Shown here: positions 9,708 to 18,811 of the stretch, in pieces
How the letters are laid out: each line of letters starts with the position of its first letter
How positions within the stretch are numbered: the first letter of the stretch is position 1
Assembly (NCBI RefSeq): GCF_000427665.1
Contig: NZ_KE386572.1
Coordinates: forward strand, 744,001 to 808,000
Length of the DNA stretch: 64,000 bases
Source: Geminicoccus roseus DSM 18922
Lineage (GTDB): Bacteria; Pseudomonadota; Alphaproteobacteria; Geminicoccales; Geminicoccaceae
Direction of reading: 5' to 3'
Notes under the pieces: model-generated
Told to the model about the DNA's origin: nothing
The model's database searches: none
Seen by the model: only the letters and a program-made list of their open reading frames with translations
Made by a program: the position numbers and the translations under genes

Positions 9708-10752
9708 TCCGATACTGCTCCAGCGTTGAGGAGGAGATCAGATCAGGATCGAACCTGTCGAGCGGGGCGCGGTCGTTCTCCCCGTCTGACAGCCGGCCTC
9801 CATGCATGAAGCTGCGTATGGCATGCTCATCCAGATCACCCTCGAATGTCTGAATCCACGCCGGCCCGATCTCGGCGGCCAGATCACCTACGGACCCCTG
9901 CAGCCGCACGAGTACTGGCAGATCGAATGACAGCGCCAGAAGGAGACTGCCCGAATTGAGGATCACGTGGTGATTCAGGACAAAGCCATTTGCGGCAGAA
10001 AGAACCTGCGCGACGTCCTCGTTTGAAAGATGTCGGGGCATCAACCGGATTCTCGAATCATCCCCACGCAGGCTCTCCAGTTCGCGGAGAAAGGATGCCT
10101 CGCATCCGCCACAAAGCAGCAGGATGTCGTGCTCGGTCGCTCCGAGACGGAAAGCCGAGATGATTTCTCCCAGTCCCTTGTTGCGCCGCATCTCTCCGAT
10201 GGAGCAGAGGACCTTGGCCTCTGCCGGAAGTCCCAGTGCTTTGCGGGCACTCTCTTTCGTTGAAGCGGGTGGATAGGCGGTGCGGTAGTGCGGGTGCGGG
10301 ATGATGACATGCGGCCGATCCAGCATTTCCGGATAGGCTGCGCCCATCGCCGCCTGAGCGGAAGCCGTCAGGCTGATGGTAAGATCAACACGGGCGCGAA
10401 ACGCCTTGAAGAACTGGTCCCATACCTTGGCGATGCGTGCGGTCATCGGGCGGTTGGGGTGCAGGTTATGGACTGTCCACACCAAGATGCCGCCATGCCG
10501 CTTCACTTGGTCGATCTTGCGAAGCGTGAGCCAAGCACAGGCCAAAGCTGACAAGGAGCCGGCGCCTGCCAGCCGCCCCCAGAGCATGCTCTCCGGCCAA
10601 TGGACATGGAGGACATCGCAGTCTGGCGCGCGCCAAGCCCATCGCTTGTACTCGGATACATGGGCGCCATGGTTGTTCATTGGCCCATGGACCAGCCATG
10701 TATAGGGGTTGGTGGCGCGATCCTCTAATCCTGGCCATGCACAAACTTGCAA
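9664..10752 (-). CDS. GT-B glycosyltransferase of the polysaccharide cluster
   Basis: A protein of about 362 residues beginning with the pattern VCAWPGLEDRATNPYTWL and a CDVLHVHWPES segment, then WTVHNLHPN, SIGEMRRNKGLGEIISAF and a C-terminal region with ILNSGSLLLALSFDLPVLV. These fit a GT-B fold with the nucleotide-sugar site in the C-terminal half; GumI-like mannosyltransferases have a similar layout, but that is only a resemblance. TTG at 10752 is favoured because it directly follows a strong GGGGGAG site and matches where related proteins begin; ATGs at 10770 and 10779 are alternatives. It is the first gene of the leftward cluster. Confidence 0.78.
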   Translation of the reverse strand: MQVCAWPGLEDRATNPYTWLVHGPMNNHGAHVSEYKRWAWRAPDCDVLHVHWPESMLWGRLAGAGSLSALACAWLTLRKIDQVKRHGGILVWTVHNLHPNRPMTARIAKVWDQFFKAFRARVDLTISLTASAQAAMGAAYPEMLDRPHVIIPHPHYRTAYPPASTKESARKALGLPAEAKVLCSIGEMRRNKGLGEIISAFRLGATEHDILLLCGGCEASFLRELESLRGDDSRIRLMPRHLSNEDVAQVLSAANGFVLNHHVILNSGSLLLALSFDLPVLVRLQGSVGDLAAEIGPAWIQTFEGDLDEHAIRSFMHGGRLSDGENDRAPLDRFDPDLISSSTLEQYRNVLAQRGSRAASSA

Positions 10753-11635
10753 CTCCCACTCCCCCCGCATTCGCTGCATCCCGCCGCGTCGCCCGCCGTC
10801 CCCCCTCCTCGCACAGATCCGGCAGCAGGCCGCAATGGGTTAGAAGTCGCACGGAAGCGCATTTTTTTCCGGCTCGGTACGACCCGCGCCCCCCTCCTCC
10901 GCCTCCCTCAACCAATGGTACAGATGTGACTCTGGAGGCCCTGTCTCGCCTACGGGCTCGATCGCTCCAGGCAGGCGGCGAGCCGTCATGGCTTGAGCAA
11001 TGTGGGCGGGGTCCAGAACAACCTGCACCACCGCCAGTCTTTGCCCAACACTGCCGGGTGACACCGGCTGGTAGGATACGCCGACCACCATAGGGTTGAG
11101 GTACGCCGCCAGGCCAGTGGTGCGCGGCAACTACAGCCTGGCCCCCATGTGCGTGATGTCCTCAAGGACCGGGGTGAAGCTCATGAGAATTCCGGTCCTT
11201 TCGGGAGAAATCGCACAAGTTCATGATTCTCGACGGCGCCTGCGGCACGGAGCAGTTTGGTCCTTCGGGGCCGATGTCGTTGGCAAGGACGAGAGAAGGG
11301 CAGCTCTTCCTGGATACGAAGTGGCCGGTTCTCCCTGGATCCCGCCGCGTTCGCCGTCTTGATCTGTTTTCCGGAAGATCGCTACCAATTCGTTCGATGG
11401 AACCTTCCCCTGAACATAACATGTCGCAGGCGGAGAAGTCGCCGCGTGGGACCAGGCTCTGGAAACCGAGGCGTTTCTGCAATAGCCTCGGACCACGATG
11501 AGTTTTAAACATAAGCGGCGTAGCCTGCACGCGCGGCGCTCTCATGCCCTGCCCCAGCCCCGCCGATCTGCAGTTCCAGCCACATCTTGTTCCCGGCTGG
11601 CTGTCTCGTGGTGCTCCTGAAAGGACCGATAGCAC
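10753..11635. other. Gene-free 0.88-kb gap between divergent polysaccharide transcription units
   Basis: No open frame here looks like a protein. The part at 10750-10830 is a C-rich pyrimidine-biased stretch on the plus strand, and several frames of about 90-160 codons overlap one another without ribosome-binding sites. The gap separates the leftward glycosyltransferase block from the rightward aldo/keto reductase gene, so both promoters should lie here. A decayed gene or mobile-element remnant is possible, but no transposase motif or terminal inverted repeat was seen. Confidence 0.5.
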
Positions 11636-12622
11636 ATGATCCGGCATGTCGCGCTTCCCGGCCTTCAGGGCAGTTACTCGACCATCGGATTTGGATGTGC
11701 CTCGCTCGGATCCAGGATCGCACCGAAAGCCGGTCTGAGGGCCCTGTCGGCAGCCTACGACGCTGGCGTGTCATGGTATGATGTCGCCCCTGCGTATGGA
11801 GCAGGAGAGGCAGAGGAAATTCTTGGCCATTTCCTGAAGGGCCGGCGCACGTCGGTCGGGCTGTGCTCGAAGGTCGGGTTGAGCCCTCCGGCCAGCAATG
11901 CGCTGATGAAGACAGTCTATCGCGTCGCGCGGCCATTCGTCAGCAGGGCCGGCAGCCTGCGGAAGTACTTTCGCAAGATGCCGTCGACCCGCAACCGCAA
12001 GGATGTGCTCGAAGCCGGAATGATCAAGGCATCGATAGAACGTAGCCTGCAGCGTTTGCAAACCGACTATCTCGATGTGTTCGCCTTGCACGGCGGAACA
12101 GCCGACGACTTGGCACGTGATGACATCCTGCGCGCACTTCAGGATATCGTTCAGACAGGCAAGGCTCGGGCTATCAGTATTGCCGGCGACATGCCTGCGG
12201 CGATCACCTGCGTCACGACCTGCCCGACATTCCAGGTCGTGCAACTGGCAGATGACCGCCTTCAAGCCGATCCGGTCTCGGAACTTCGCGCCGTCGCAAC
12301 CCATCCGGTAGGTTTCATAACTCACTCCATTCTGGGAGTTGCCGGAGCGAAGGAAGAGCTTGCCGCCTGCATCCAGTCAGAGCCCGCTGCCCGCAAGCAA
12401 CTGGAGGAAGCGGGCTATACAGGCACCGTGGAAGTGATGGTTGCCTCGCTGCTGCTCGATCGAGCACTTGCGGTGAACTCTGAGGGGATTGTGCTGTGCT
12501 CGATGTTCTCGTCCCGGCACCAGCAAGCAAACATCGAACGCGCCAGCCGTAAGGTCGATATGTCCACCATCGACCTGGTCCGCAGCCTGTCCATGCGCAA
12601 TTCTGCACGTCCACGTTCATGA
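11636..12622 (+). CDS. Aldo/keto reductase family oxidoreductase
   Basis: A 328-residue (beta/alpha)8-barrel NADPH-dependent reductase. It shows the family's N-terminal IGFGCASLG, the segment DVAPAYGAGEAEEILG with the catalytic tyrosine, the following CSKVG lysine, and DVFALHGG carrying the active-site histidine. The C-terminal half is less conserved. It forms a two-gene operon with a GMC oxidoreductase, overlapping it by four bases (ATGA), so the pair probably acts on one metabolite. The position next to glycan genes suggests a sugar or sugar-derived carbonyl, but this is inference. No strong ribosome-binding site precedes the ATG. Confidence 0.87.
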   Translation: MIRHVALPGLQGSYSTIGFGCASLGSRIAPKAGLRALSAAYDAGVSWYDVAPAYGAGEAEEILGHFLKGRRTSVGLCSKVGLSPPASNALMKTVYRVARPFVSRAGSLRKYFRKMPSTRNRKDVLEAGMIKASIERSLQRLQTDYLDVFALHGGTADDLARDDILRALQDIVQTGKARAISIAGDMPAAITCVTTCPTFQVVQLADDRLQADPVSELRAVATHPVGFITHSILGVAGAKEELAACIQSEPAARKQLEEAGYTGTVEVMVASLLLDRALAVNSEGIVLCSMFSSRHQQANIERASRKVDMSTIDLVRSLSMRNSARPRS

Positions 12623-14262
12623 TCAGCGACGGACTGGATGGCCTCGACGAGATCCGCCACGACGTATGCATCGTCGGATCGGGACCGGTCGGGCTGTCGC
12701 TGGCCATGGAGCTGGCCCGCAAGGGCAAGAGGGTTCTGCTGCTCGAGTCGGGCCACAGGAAGCCTGACGAGGACATCCAGGCCTTGTCGGACGCGACGAT
12801 CGTTGATCCGGCAGTTCATGACGACGTTCTGATCACCGTGGCGCGCCGTCTCGGGGGTACGTCGAACCTTTGGGGAGCCCGGTGCCAGCCTTATGACCCG
12901 ATCGATTTCGTACCTCGTCCGCAGGCAGGCGAGGTGGACTGGCCGATCCGGCGCGAAGATCTGCTCTCCTTCTACGATCGAGCCTGCCACTATGCCAATT
13001 GCGGGAGTCCGGTTTTTTCTCGATCCCTGGAAGGGATCACCTGCCGCGACAATAGAGTCGATATTCGCCGGGTAGAGCGGTTCAGCAACAAGCCAATCTT
13101 CCAGCTGGCCCATGCTGCTGAACTGGATGGGAATGCCCAGATCGACATTCGGCTGAACGCGACGGTAGTCGATATTGCTTTCGAAGGCGAGGAAGCGACC
13201 AAGGTCACCGTTTGCCGGCCTGATGGTGCTCGCCAAGCTGTTCCGGTCCGGACTGTTGTCCTCGCCATGGGCGGGCTCGAGTCGACGAGGCTGATGCTCT
13301 CGGTGCAGCGCCGGGAAGGGCACCGCTTCGGTGGCTTGGACGGGCCGCTCGGGCGGAACTACATGGGACATCTGATTGGCGAAGTGGCTGACGTCACATT
13401 CGCCAATGACGAGATCGATCGGGCTTTCGACTTTCACGTGGATGAACACGGGTCGTACAGCCGGCACCGCATGATCCCCAGTGATGAATGTCAGTTGAAC
13501 CAGGGACTGCTGAACGTGTCGTTCTGGCCGGTCGTGCCGCCTGTGGACGATCCCACGCACCAAAGTGGGATATTGTCACTGGCGGCGCTCGCCATGTCGA
13601 TCAAGCCGATCGGCCGCCTTCTGGTGGCAGAAGCGATCCGGCGATATCATGCGCCGGAAAATATGAAGCGGTCGCCACATGTGGTCAATGTGACGAAGGG
13701 TCTGCCGTCTGTCCTGAGCTACATCCCGCAATTCTTCTACAAGCGCTATTTCGCTGAGATGCGCCTTCCAGGCTTCTTCCTTCGCAACCCGGGGCGCCGG
13801 TACGGCCTCTCCTATCATGCAGAGCAAAGCCCTCACCCCGACAGCAGGGTCACGCTTGGCGACGAAGTCGATCGCCTGGGCCTGCCTAGGCTCGTGGTCG
13901 ATCTGAGATTTCGACGGGAGGACGGTGAAGCACTGTTCCGTGCGCATCAAGTCATCAGGGACTGGCTGCAAAAGACCGGTCTTGGCTCGCTCGTGTATCG
14001 GCAGCCTGAGAACGAGACGGTTGATGCGATCATGTCGATTGCCTCGCACGGAACCCACCAGATCGGCCTCGCGCGTATGGGTTCCGACCCTCGGAAGGCA
14101 ATCGTCGACGCAGATCTTCGATGCTTTGGAACCTCCAATGTCTACGTCGCCGGCAGCGCTGTGCTACCGACGTCCGGCCAGGCCAATCCGACCCTCACCG
14201 CGATCGCCCTGGCCGTCCGCCTTGCGGACCACCTGAGCCAGGCAGACCGCCAGCGCGCCTAG
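12619..14262 (+). CDS. FAD-dependent GMC-family oxidoreductase
   Basis: A 547-residue flavoprotein. The N-terminal dinucleotide fold is plain (CIVGSGPVGLSLAMELARKG, then VLLLESG), followed by GGTSNLWGARCQ near residue 80, which binds FAD in GMC oxidoreductases. The C-terminus has SHGTHQIGLARMG with the conserved catalytic-region histidine and the closing VAGSAVLPTSGQANPTLTAIALA motif. The enzyme should oxidise an alcohol group, possibly on a sugar, with electrons going to oxygen or a carrier. It is translationally coupled to the aldo/keto reductase. Its substrate cannot be read from the sequence. Confidence 0.88.
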   Translation: MISDGLDGLDEIRHDVCIVGSGPVGLSLAMELARKGKRVLLLESGHRKPDEDIQALSDATIVDPAVHDDVLITVARRLGGTSNLWGARCQPYDPIDFVPRPQAGEVDWPIRREDLLSFYDRACHYANCGSPVFSRSLEGITCRDNRVDIRRVERFSNKPIFQLAHAAELDGNAQIDIRLNATVVDIAFEGEEATKVTVCRPDGARQAVPVRTVVLAMGGLESTRLMLSVQRREGHRFGGLDGPLGRNYMGHLIGEVADVTFANDEIDRAFDFHVDEHGSYSRHRMIPSDECQLNQGLLNVSFWPVVPPVDDPTHQSGILSLAALAMSIKPIGRLLVAEAIRRYHAPENMKRSPHVVNVTKGLPSVLSYIPQFFYKRYFAEMRLPGFFLRNPGRRYGLSYHAEQSPHPDSRVTLGDEVDRLGLPRLVVDLRFRREDGEALFRAHQVIRDWLQKTGLGSLVYRQPENETVDAIMSIASHGTHQIGLARMGSDPRKAIVDADLRCFGTSNVYVAGSAVLPTSGQANPTLTAIALAVRLADHLSQADRQRA

Positions 14263-14744
14263 GTTCGCCGGGCGCACCGGACCCTTGGGGGCATCGTTTC
14301 CGTCTGAATAGCCTCAGCGTCTGCGAAGGGCTGGATCGCCGGACGTGTTCGCCGGATCCTCCACGGCCTGCCGGCCGCTTTCTCGGCGTAGGACCGCTCG
14401 ACATCATGAATCGGTCGCCTGCGGTGCCGGGGACCGAAGGTGACCGGCAACCCCTGGCAATGCTTGCCACGCAAGGGAGCGTCCGGCAGCCGCGAGGATC
14501 CAGGACAAGAACAAACCGCCAGCACCTGCCCTTGAACCTACCCGGCCTTCATCACCATCCCGGACGCGGAGCCGTGATGGTGATCGCCCCCCGGGATCCG
14601 CGCTGCATTGCGCCCTTCCGGTCTGGGCTCAGCTTCCGCCGAGGGCGCCAGGGTTCAGCATGCTGAGCGGGCGGGTGGTACCCGCTCTGCAACAGCAGCC
14701 GCCCGCCTGCCAGGTGATCTGCGAGCCTGCGTTCATCCAGGAAC
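14263..14744. other. Intergenic stretch without a recognised gene
   Basis: About 480 bases between convergent genes. No frame resembles a protein. It contains a compact inverted repeat (GAGCGGG at 14665-14671 pairing with CCCGCTC at 14681-14687), which could add to termination of the GMC oxidoreductase transcript. Confidence 0.45.
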
Positions 14745-14768
14745 CTCATGGGCCCTGCGGCCCATGAG
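14745..14768. terminator. Perfect 10-bp hairpin downstream of the SDR/HAD operon
   Basis: CTCATGGGCC at 14745-14754 pairs exactly with GGCCCATGAG at 14759-14768 across a 4-base loop. It lies about 40 bases beyond the SDR stop on the minus strand, between convergent genes. There is no long U-run, so it may be a weak or processing-related terminator. Confidence 0.6.
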
Positions 14769-14808
14769 CGTTCTCACTGCGGTTGTCGATCCCGGCTGGT
14801 TCCAAAGA

Positions 14809-15573
14809 TCAGGACAGCAGCAGGCCCGCATCGACCGGCACGGTGTGGCCGGTGACCATCTTCGTGCCGAACGCCAGGAACACGATCACGTCCGCCAGGT
14901 CGGAGGGCTGGTTGCGGCGCTTGAGCAGGGACTGGTCGATCGAGTTGCGACGCTGCTCGTCGGTCCACTCGACCATCCACGGGCTGTCCACCGCACCCGG
15001 GGCGATCGCGTTGACCCTCGCCTCCGGCGCCAGCGCGCGGGCGAGATCCTTGGTCAGGTTGATCAGCGCCGCCTTGCCGGCACTGTAGGCGATCGAGCTG
15101 CCGACCTTGCCCAGGCCCGCGATCGAGGCGGTGTTCACCACCGAGCCACCGCGTTCCTTCAGGGAAGAGGCGGCCGCCTTGGTGCAGCGGAAGACGCTGA
15201 CCAGGTTGACGTTCCAGATCGTCGACCAGATCTCCTCGCTGACCTCGTCCAGGTTGGCCGGCGGGATCAGCTTCTTGGTGGCCGGGGTGCCGGCATTGTT
15301 CACCAGGAGGTCCAGCCCGCCCATCTCGCGGATGGCCGTCTCGACCATCGCCTCGGCGGCACCGGCGGTTCCGACATCGCCCGGGGCGGCGATGATCCTG
15401 CTGCCCGCCTCCCGCAGACGGGTCATCTCCTGCTCGCCCCGCGGATCGCCCGGCAGGTAGTTCATGGCGACGGTAGCGCCGGAGCGCAGCAGGATCTCGA
15501 CGGTGGCGAGCCCGATCCCGGACGCGCCTCCGGTGACGAGTGCTGTCTTGCCCTGGAGGTCGTAGCTGATCAT
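14809..15573 (-). CDS. SDR family NAD(P)-dependent oxidoreductase
   Basis: A 254-residue classical short-chain dehydrogenase. It has the nucleotide-binding TGGASGIG near residue 14, the NNAG motif, a serine in NTASIAG and the catalytic Y-x3-K in AYSAGKAALINL, followed by RVNAIAPGAVDSPW. Its ATG overlaps the stop of the upstream 3-hydroxyacyl-CoA dehydrogenase family gene by four bases (ATGA), so the two are co-translated and probably act in one pathway. Substrate unknown; FabG-like ketoacyl reduction is possible but not shown. Confidence 0.88.
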   Translation of the reverse strand: MISYDLQGKTALVTGGASGIGLATVEILLRSGATVAMNYLPGDPRGEQEMTRLREAGSRIIAAPGDVGTAGAAEAMVETAIREMGGLDLLVNNAGTPATKKLIPPANLDEVSEEIWSTIWNVNLVSVFRCTKAAASSLKERGGSVVNTASIAGLGKVGSSIAYSAGKAALINLTKDLARALAPEARVNAIAPGAVDSPWMVEWTDEQRRNSIDQSLLKRRNQPSDLADVIVFLAFGTKMVTGHTVPVDAGLLLS

Positions 15574-16520
15574 TTCGGCACCATCGGCTTGATGTGGCGC
15601 AGCGCCTTCTTCAGCGCCAGCAATCGGTTGTCACGATCCTGGAAGAGTTCGCCCGGGGTGCGGTCGCTCCAGTCGTAGAAGCCCTTGCCGGCGCGGACCC
15701 CGCCATGGCCGGCGTCTACCACCTGGTCGAGCGTGGCGGAGCGCCCGGTCACCGCCGGCGGCCGGTAGGTGGCATTGGCCATGTTCTGGCGGATCAGTTC
15801 CAGCCCGGTGAAATCGGCCTTGCCCATCACGCCCAGGATCGGCATGCGCAGCGCCAGCCCGTGGATCACCGACAGGTCGATTTCTTCCGCCGTCACCACG
15901 CCTTCGTCCATCAGGCGGAACGTTTCCAGCGCGATCGCTTCCTGGATTCGGTTGGCGACATAGCCGGTGACGAACTTGCGGAACACGACCGGCACCTTGC
16001 CCATCGCCTCCAGCATCGCCTTCACCTCGGCGGTCACCGCCGGATCGGTCTCCGGGGTCGGCACCAGGTCGACCAGGTCGACCAGATAGGGCGGGGTGTA
16101 CCAGTGCGCGATCAGCGCGCGCTTCCAGCGATGCTTCGGGATCAGCGGGAACACGTCGAGATTGCTGGTGTTGCTGGCGAACACGGCCTCGGCCGGGGCC
16201 AGCTCGTCGAGCTGGCGGAACAGGGTCTCCTTGACCTCGGCGATCTCGGCCACGGCCTCGATGACAAGGTCGGCGTCGTGGACGGTGTCGGCCAGCTTCT
16301 CGTGGCGGCTGATCACGCCGGCCAGCCGCTCCGGGGTCCAGGAGGGATCCGCCTCGCCGGCGGCGATCAGGGTCGCGGCGGCCTTCTCGATCAACGCCAT
16401 CGACCCGTCCAGGGTCGCCTGGTTGCTGTCGGTCAGCCGGACACGATGCCCGCCCAGGGCGAAGACCAGGGCCAGCGCATGGCCCATCAGCCCGGCGCCG
16501 ACGACTGCGATCTGCTTCAT
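15570..16520 (-). CDS. 3-hydroxyacyl-CoA dehydrogenase family protein
   Basis: A 316-residue NAD-dependent dehydrogenase with an N-terminal Rossmann fold (IAVVGAGLMGHALA), ASNTSNLDV, and a C-terminal helical domain with GYVANRIQEAI and AGKGFYDW. The catalytic histidine is in AHWYTPPYLVDLV; at the place where hydroxyacyl-CoA dehydrogenases usually have LVEV this protein reads LVDL, so the substrate may be unusual (lambda-crystallin- or carnitine-dehydrogenase-like enzymes are relatives). ATG at 16520 is chosen because the Rossmann strand follows at once; the frame is open further upstream without matching residues. Coupled to the downstream SDR. Confidence 0.86.
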   Translation of the reverse strand: MKQIAVVGAGLMGHALALVFALGGHRVRLTDSNQATLDGSMALIEKAAATLIAAGEADPSWTPERLAGVISRHEKLADTVHDADLVIEAVAEIAEVKETLFRQLDELAPAEAVFASNTSNLDVFPLIPKHRWKRALIAHWYTPPYLVDLVDLVPTPETDPAVTAEVKAMLEAMGKVPVVFRKFVTGYVANRIQEAIALETFRLMDEGVVTAEEIDLSVIHGLALRMPILGVMGKADFTGLELIRQNMANATYRPPAVTGRSATLDQVVDAGHGGVRAGKGFYDWSDRTPGELFQDRDNRLLALKKALRHIKPMVPK

Positions 16521-16870
16521 GATCGAGGAACTCCGGACTGAAGGTTCGAGGCCTGCGGATCCGCCCGCCCGTCCGGGGCGCACTGCATCCGGGCTGCCGC
16601 CGTGCGCGCGCCCGCCCGAAGCAATCCTGTCCAGCCTCCGCCACCGGCTCTTTCGGCCGCCATGGCAGGAGTATTTTTCACGGTCCTTGCCGTCAAGCCA
16701 CAGCCTTGCGGCCACACGACATGAAACCGGGCCGGAACGAGGTTCCGGCCCGGAGAAAGCGTCGACCGACGCTCCGAAAATCATTCCTGAGCATGCGCGC
16801 GTGGCGAAGAATGGCCACCGCGACCGAGACCTGGCAAGCCGGCGCGATCGGTAATCACACCGGCATCAAC
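16521..16870. other. Intergenic stretch carrying a strong hairpin
   Basis: About 350 bases between the dehydrogenase operon and the secreted-protein gene, both on the minus strand. No coding frame is convincing. It holds the hairpin at 16727-16753 and should contain the promoter of the dehydrogenase pair nearer 16521. Confidence 0.5.
16727..16753 (-). terminator. Rho-independent-like hairpin after the secreted-protein gene
   Basis: CCGGGCCGGAAC at 16727-16738 and GTTCCGGCCCGG at 16742-16753 form a perfect 12-bp stem with a 3-base loop. Read on the minus strand it is followed by TTTC. It lies about 120 bases downstream of the secreted-protein stop and upstream of the dehydrogenase promoter region. 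Confidence 0.65.
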
Positions 16871-17473
16871 TCAATACTTCGGCGGCTGCGGAGGCTTCGG
16901 CGGCCGCGGGGGCTTGGGCGGGCCGTAGTCCAGCGTGTCCTGGAACACGTCGCAGTCCTTGTCCGCGTACTTCAGCCGGATCAGCGTGACCGGGATGCCG
17001 GCCTTGAAGTTGTCGGCCTTCAGCGTGCAGGACCAGGTGTTGGGCGTCGGGCTGGCCTCGGCCGAGGTGCATTCCCAGAACATCGGGTTCTGCTGGCCGT
17101 TCGACGGCCCGATCCCGGTGCCGCCGCGCACGAAATAGGAGGTGCCGCCGAGATGGGCGCCCTTGGGCTGGCCGTAGCCATACTTGCCGCCGGCCGAGGT
17201 CACGACCGAGCCGTCGAACACCGCCATGACGTTCTTGTAGTTCTCGACATAGGCGTGCTTGCCGTCGGCATCCCAGACCTCCTGCTTACCCGTGTAGCGG
17301 GTCGTGGGGAGCTTGGAATGATAGGAAACGTTCAGCACGAGCCGGGTCGGTTCGTATTCCTTGGTCTTGTAGCAGACCGGATAGTCCCTGGCGGCTGCCT
17401 GTTCGATGGGAATGGCGGCCAGGGCGACCAGGCCCAGCGCCGCGACACTGCTGCGAAGACTGACTGCATGCAC
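16871..17473 (-). CDS. Secreted hypothetical protein with a proline-rich tail
   Basis: No family recognised. GTG at 17473 is the start, with a GGAGG site eight bases upstream; the frame extends to 17527 but that part lacks a signal. The 200-residue product begins with a clear Sec signal peptide (SSVAALGLVALAAIPIEQAAA, cleavage after about residue 28) and the mature part has four visible cysteines that could form disulfides. The middle is rich in Gly, Thr and Tyr (TSAGGKYGYG, GGTSYFVRGGTG). The last 17 or so residues are a PPKPPRPPKPPQPPKY-type tail, which might bind a partner or the envelope. It is flanked by AT-richer upstream DNA and a strong terminator, so it is probably monocistronic. Confidence 0.75.
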   Translation of the reverse strand: MHAVSLRSSVAALGLVALAAIPIEQAAARDYPVCYKTKEYEPTRLVLNVSYHSKLPTTRYTGKQEVWDADGKHAYVENYKNVMAVFDGSVVTSAGGKYGYGQPKGAHLGGTSYFVRGGTGIGPSNGQQNPMFWECTSAEASPTPNTWSCTLKADNFKAGIPVTLIRLKYADKDCDVFQDTLDYGPPKPPRPPKPPQPPKY

Positions 17474-17905
17474 GAGCGTATCCTCCAAAAGAGGCGTTTT
17501 CTTGGGCGCAGAGGCGGGTTCTCCCAAGCGCCCTCGGGAGTTACTGAAGAAATTTACGAAGCATAAAGTCGCGTGAATATTTCCGGAGATGGTTCAGGCT
17601 TTTTCTGGAATGATTAACCTGTCGTCACAAGATGTTCTTTAACATGAACTCCCCGGGCACTACTTTCTGGATTCATGCGTATCACGGAATCGTTACTGTT
17701 TCAGGATATTGGCCGTAAAGTAATATGCAATACAGGTAACAATTAGGATTAAATTCTTGTTCATGCCGCCAATCATGGTTGCGCCGCGCATGCCAGGGAC
17801 TTCCGTCCGCAACTCATGCGATCAGGTTCCCGGAAGGATCATGGCTGGGCCTGAACCCGCGTTAACACCTCCTCCCTTTCGGGTGCACGAGGGAAGGAAG
17901 CCTGG
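17474..17905. other. AT-rich intergenic region with probable promoter
   Basis: The stretch 17540-17765 is clearly poorer in GC than the rest of the window and holds no gene. It most likely carries the promoter of the secreted protein; the part nearer 17905 adjoins the terminator of the hydrolase gene. No exact -35/-10 pair is claimed. Confidence 0.45.
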
Positions 17906-17939
17906 AGCACTGCCGGAGGCGACGTTGGCCGGCAGTGCT
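17906..17939 (-). terminator. Hairpin downstream of the alpha/beta hydrolase gene
   Basis: AGCACTGCCGG at 17906-17916 pairs exactly with CCGGCAGTGCT at 17929-17939 across a 12-base loop. It sits about 26 bases beyond the hydrolase stop on the minus strand. Confidence 0.6.
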
Positions 17940-17965
17940 GCCGCGCGATGGGCGAGGCTTTGCGC

Positions 17966-18811
17966 TCAGCCCTGGCTGGCCAGGAACGCGTCGACCTCCC
18001 GGTTGAAGCGTTCCGCCGCCTCGTAGAACATGAAGTGTGCGCCACCCTGTCCGGCATCGAAGATCACCGCCCGCGCATCCGGGTTGCAGGACGCGATCCA
18101 TTCCTGGGAGGCCGGTGAGAAGAAGCTTGCCCGGCCGCCGATCACCAGCGTCGGCAGCCGGATCGTCCGGATCAGGTCGCGCCAGTCGTTCAGGCAGTGG
18201 TCGAACAGCAGGTCGGCAGCCGCCCCGCGCGGCATCTTCAGGTTCTGCTCGACGATCCAGTCGAGTTCCTCGTCCGGAAGATCCGCGGTGAACATGCCGC
18301 GCAGGATCTCCTTGGTGTCGGACCGGTCCGCGGCACGGACGCGGGCGCACAATGCGCCGAGACTGGCGAGATCGGGCGGGAATGCCCCGTAGCGCTGGCG
18401 CTCCTCCTCGCCCCAGCCAGGCAGAGTCGTCGCCATCGGCGCCTGGTCGACCAGGACCAGGCGACGCAGCCGGGACGGCCCGAACAGGTCGAGATAGCTC
18501 CAGATCACCGAAGCGCCCATCGAATGGCCCAGCAGGTCGACCCCGCTTTCCAGGCCGAGCCGGTCCAGGACCTGCTCCAGGTCCGCCGCCAGGCGCGCGA
18601 TCCGGTAGCCGCCTTCCGGCTTGTCGCTCTCGCCATGGCCGCGCATGTCGAGCGCCAGCACCCGCCGCCCCTTGGCCAGCGCCGGGATGTTGCGCCCGAA
18701 CTCGGCCGCGGTCTGCGACCAGCCCGGGATCATCACCAGCGGCCGCCCCTGGCCTTCATCGATGGCATGCAGCGCGAGATTTGGGGCAATCGCGATACGA
18801 CGGCTCACCAT
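17966..18811 (-). CDS. Alpha/beta hydrolase
   Basis: A 281-residue alpha/beta-hydrolase-fold enzyme. The oxyanion region is VMIPGWSQT, the strand DMRGHGESDKP follows, the nucleophile elbow is GHSMGASV, and the catalytic histidine is probably in GGAHFMFYEA close to the C-terminus. This spacing fits small esterases or C-C bond hydrolases of the 3-oxoadipate enol-lactonase type. ATG at 18811 has a GGGAGG site; the frame runs on to 18931 without conserved residues. It diverges from the downstream SDR gene. Confidence 0.86.
   Translation of the reverse strand: MVSRRIAIAPNLALHAIDEGQGRPLVMIPGWSQTAAEFGRNIPALAKGRRVLALDMRGHGESDKPEGGYRIARLAADLEQVLDRLGLESGVDLLGHSMGASVIWSYLDLFGPSRLRRLVLVDQAPMATTLPGWGEEERQRYGAFPPDLASLGALCARVRAADRSDTKEILRGMFTADLPDEELDWIVEQNLKMPRGAAADLLFDHCLNDWRDLIRTIRLPTLVIGGRASFFSPASQEWIASCNPDARAVIFDAGQGGAHFMFYEAAERFNREVDAFLASQG

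Noticed and set aside
10840-11130. A 96-codon minus-strand frame in the gap beside the first glycosyltransferase
   Set aside because: It looked briefly like a transposase fragment, but no catalytic motif, terminal repeats or target duplication could be found.
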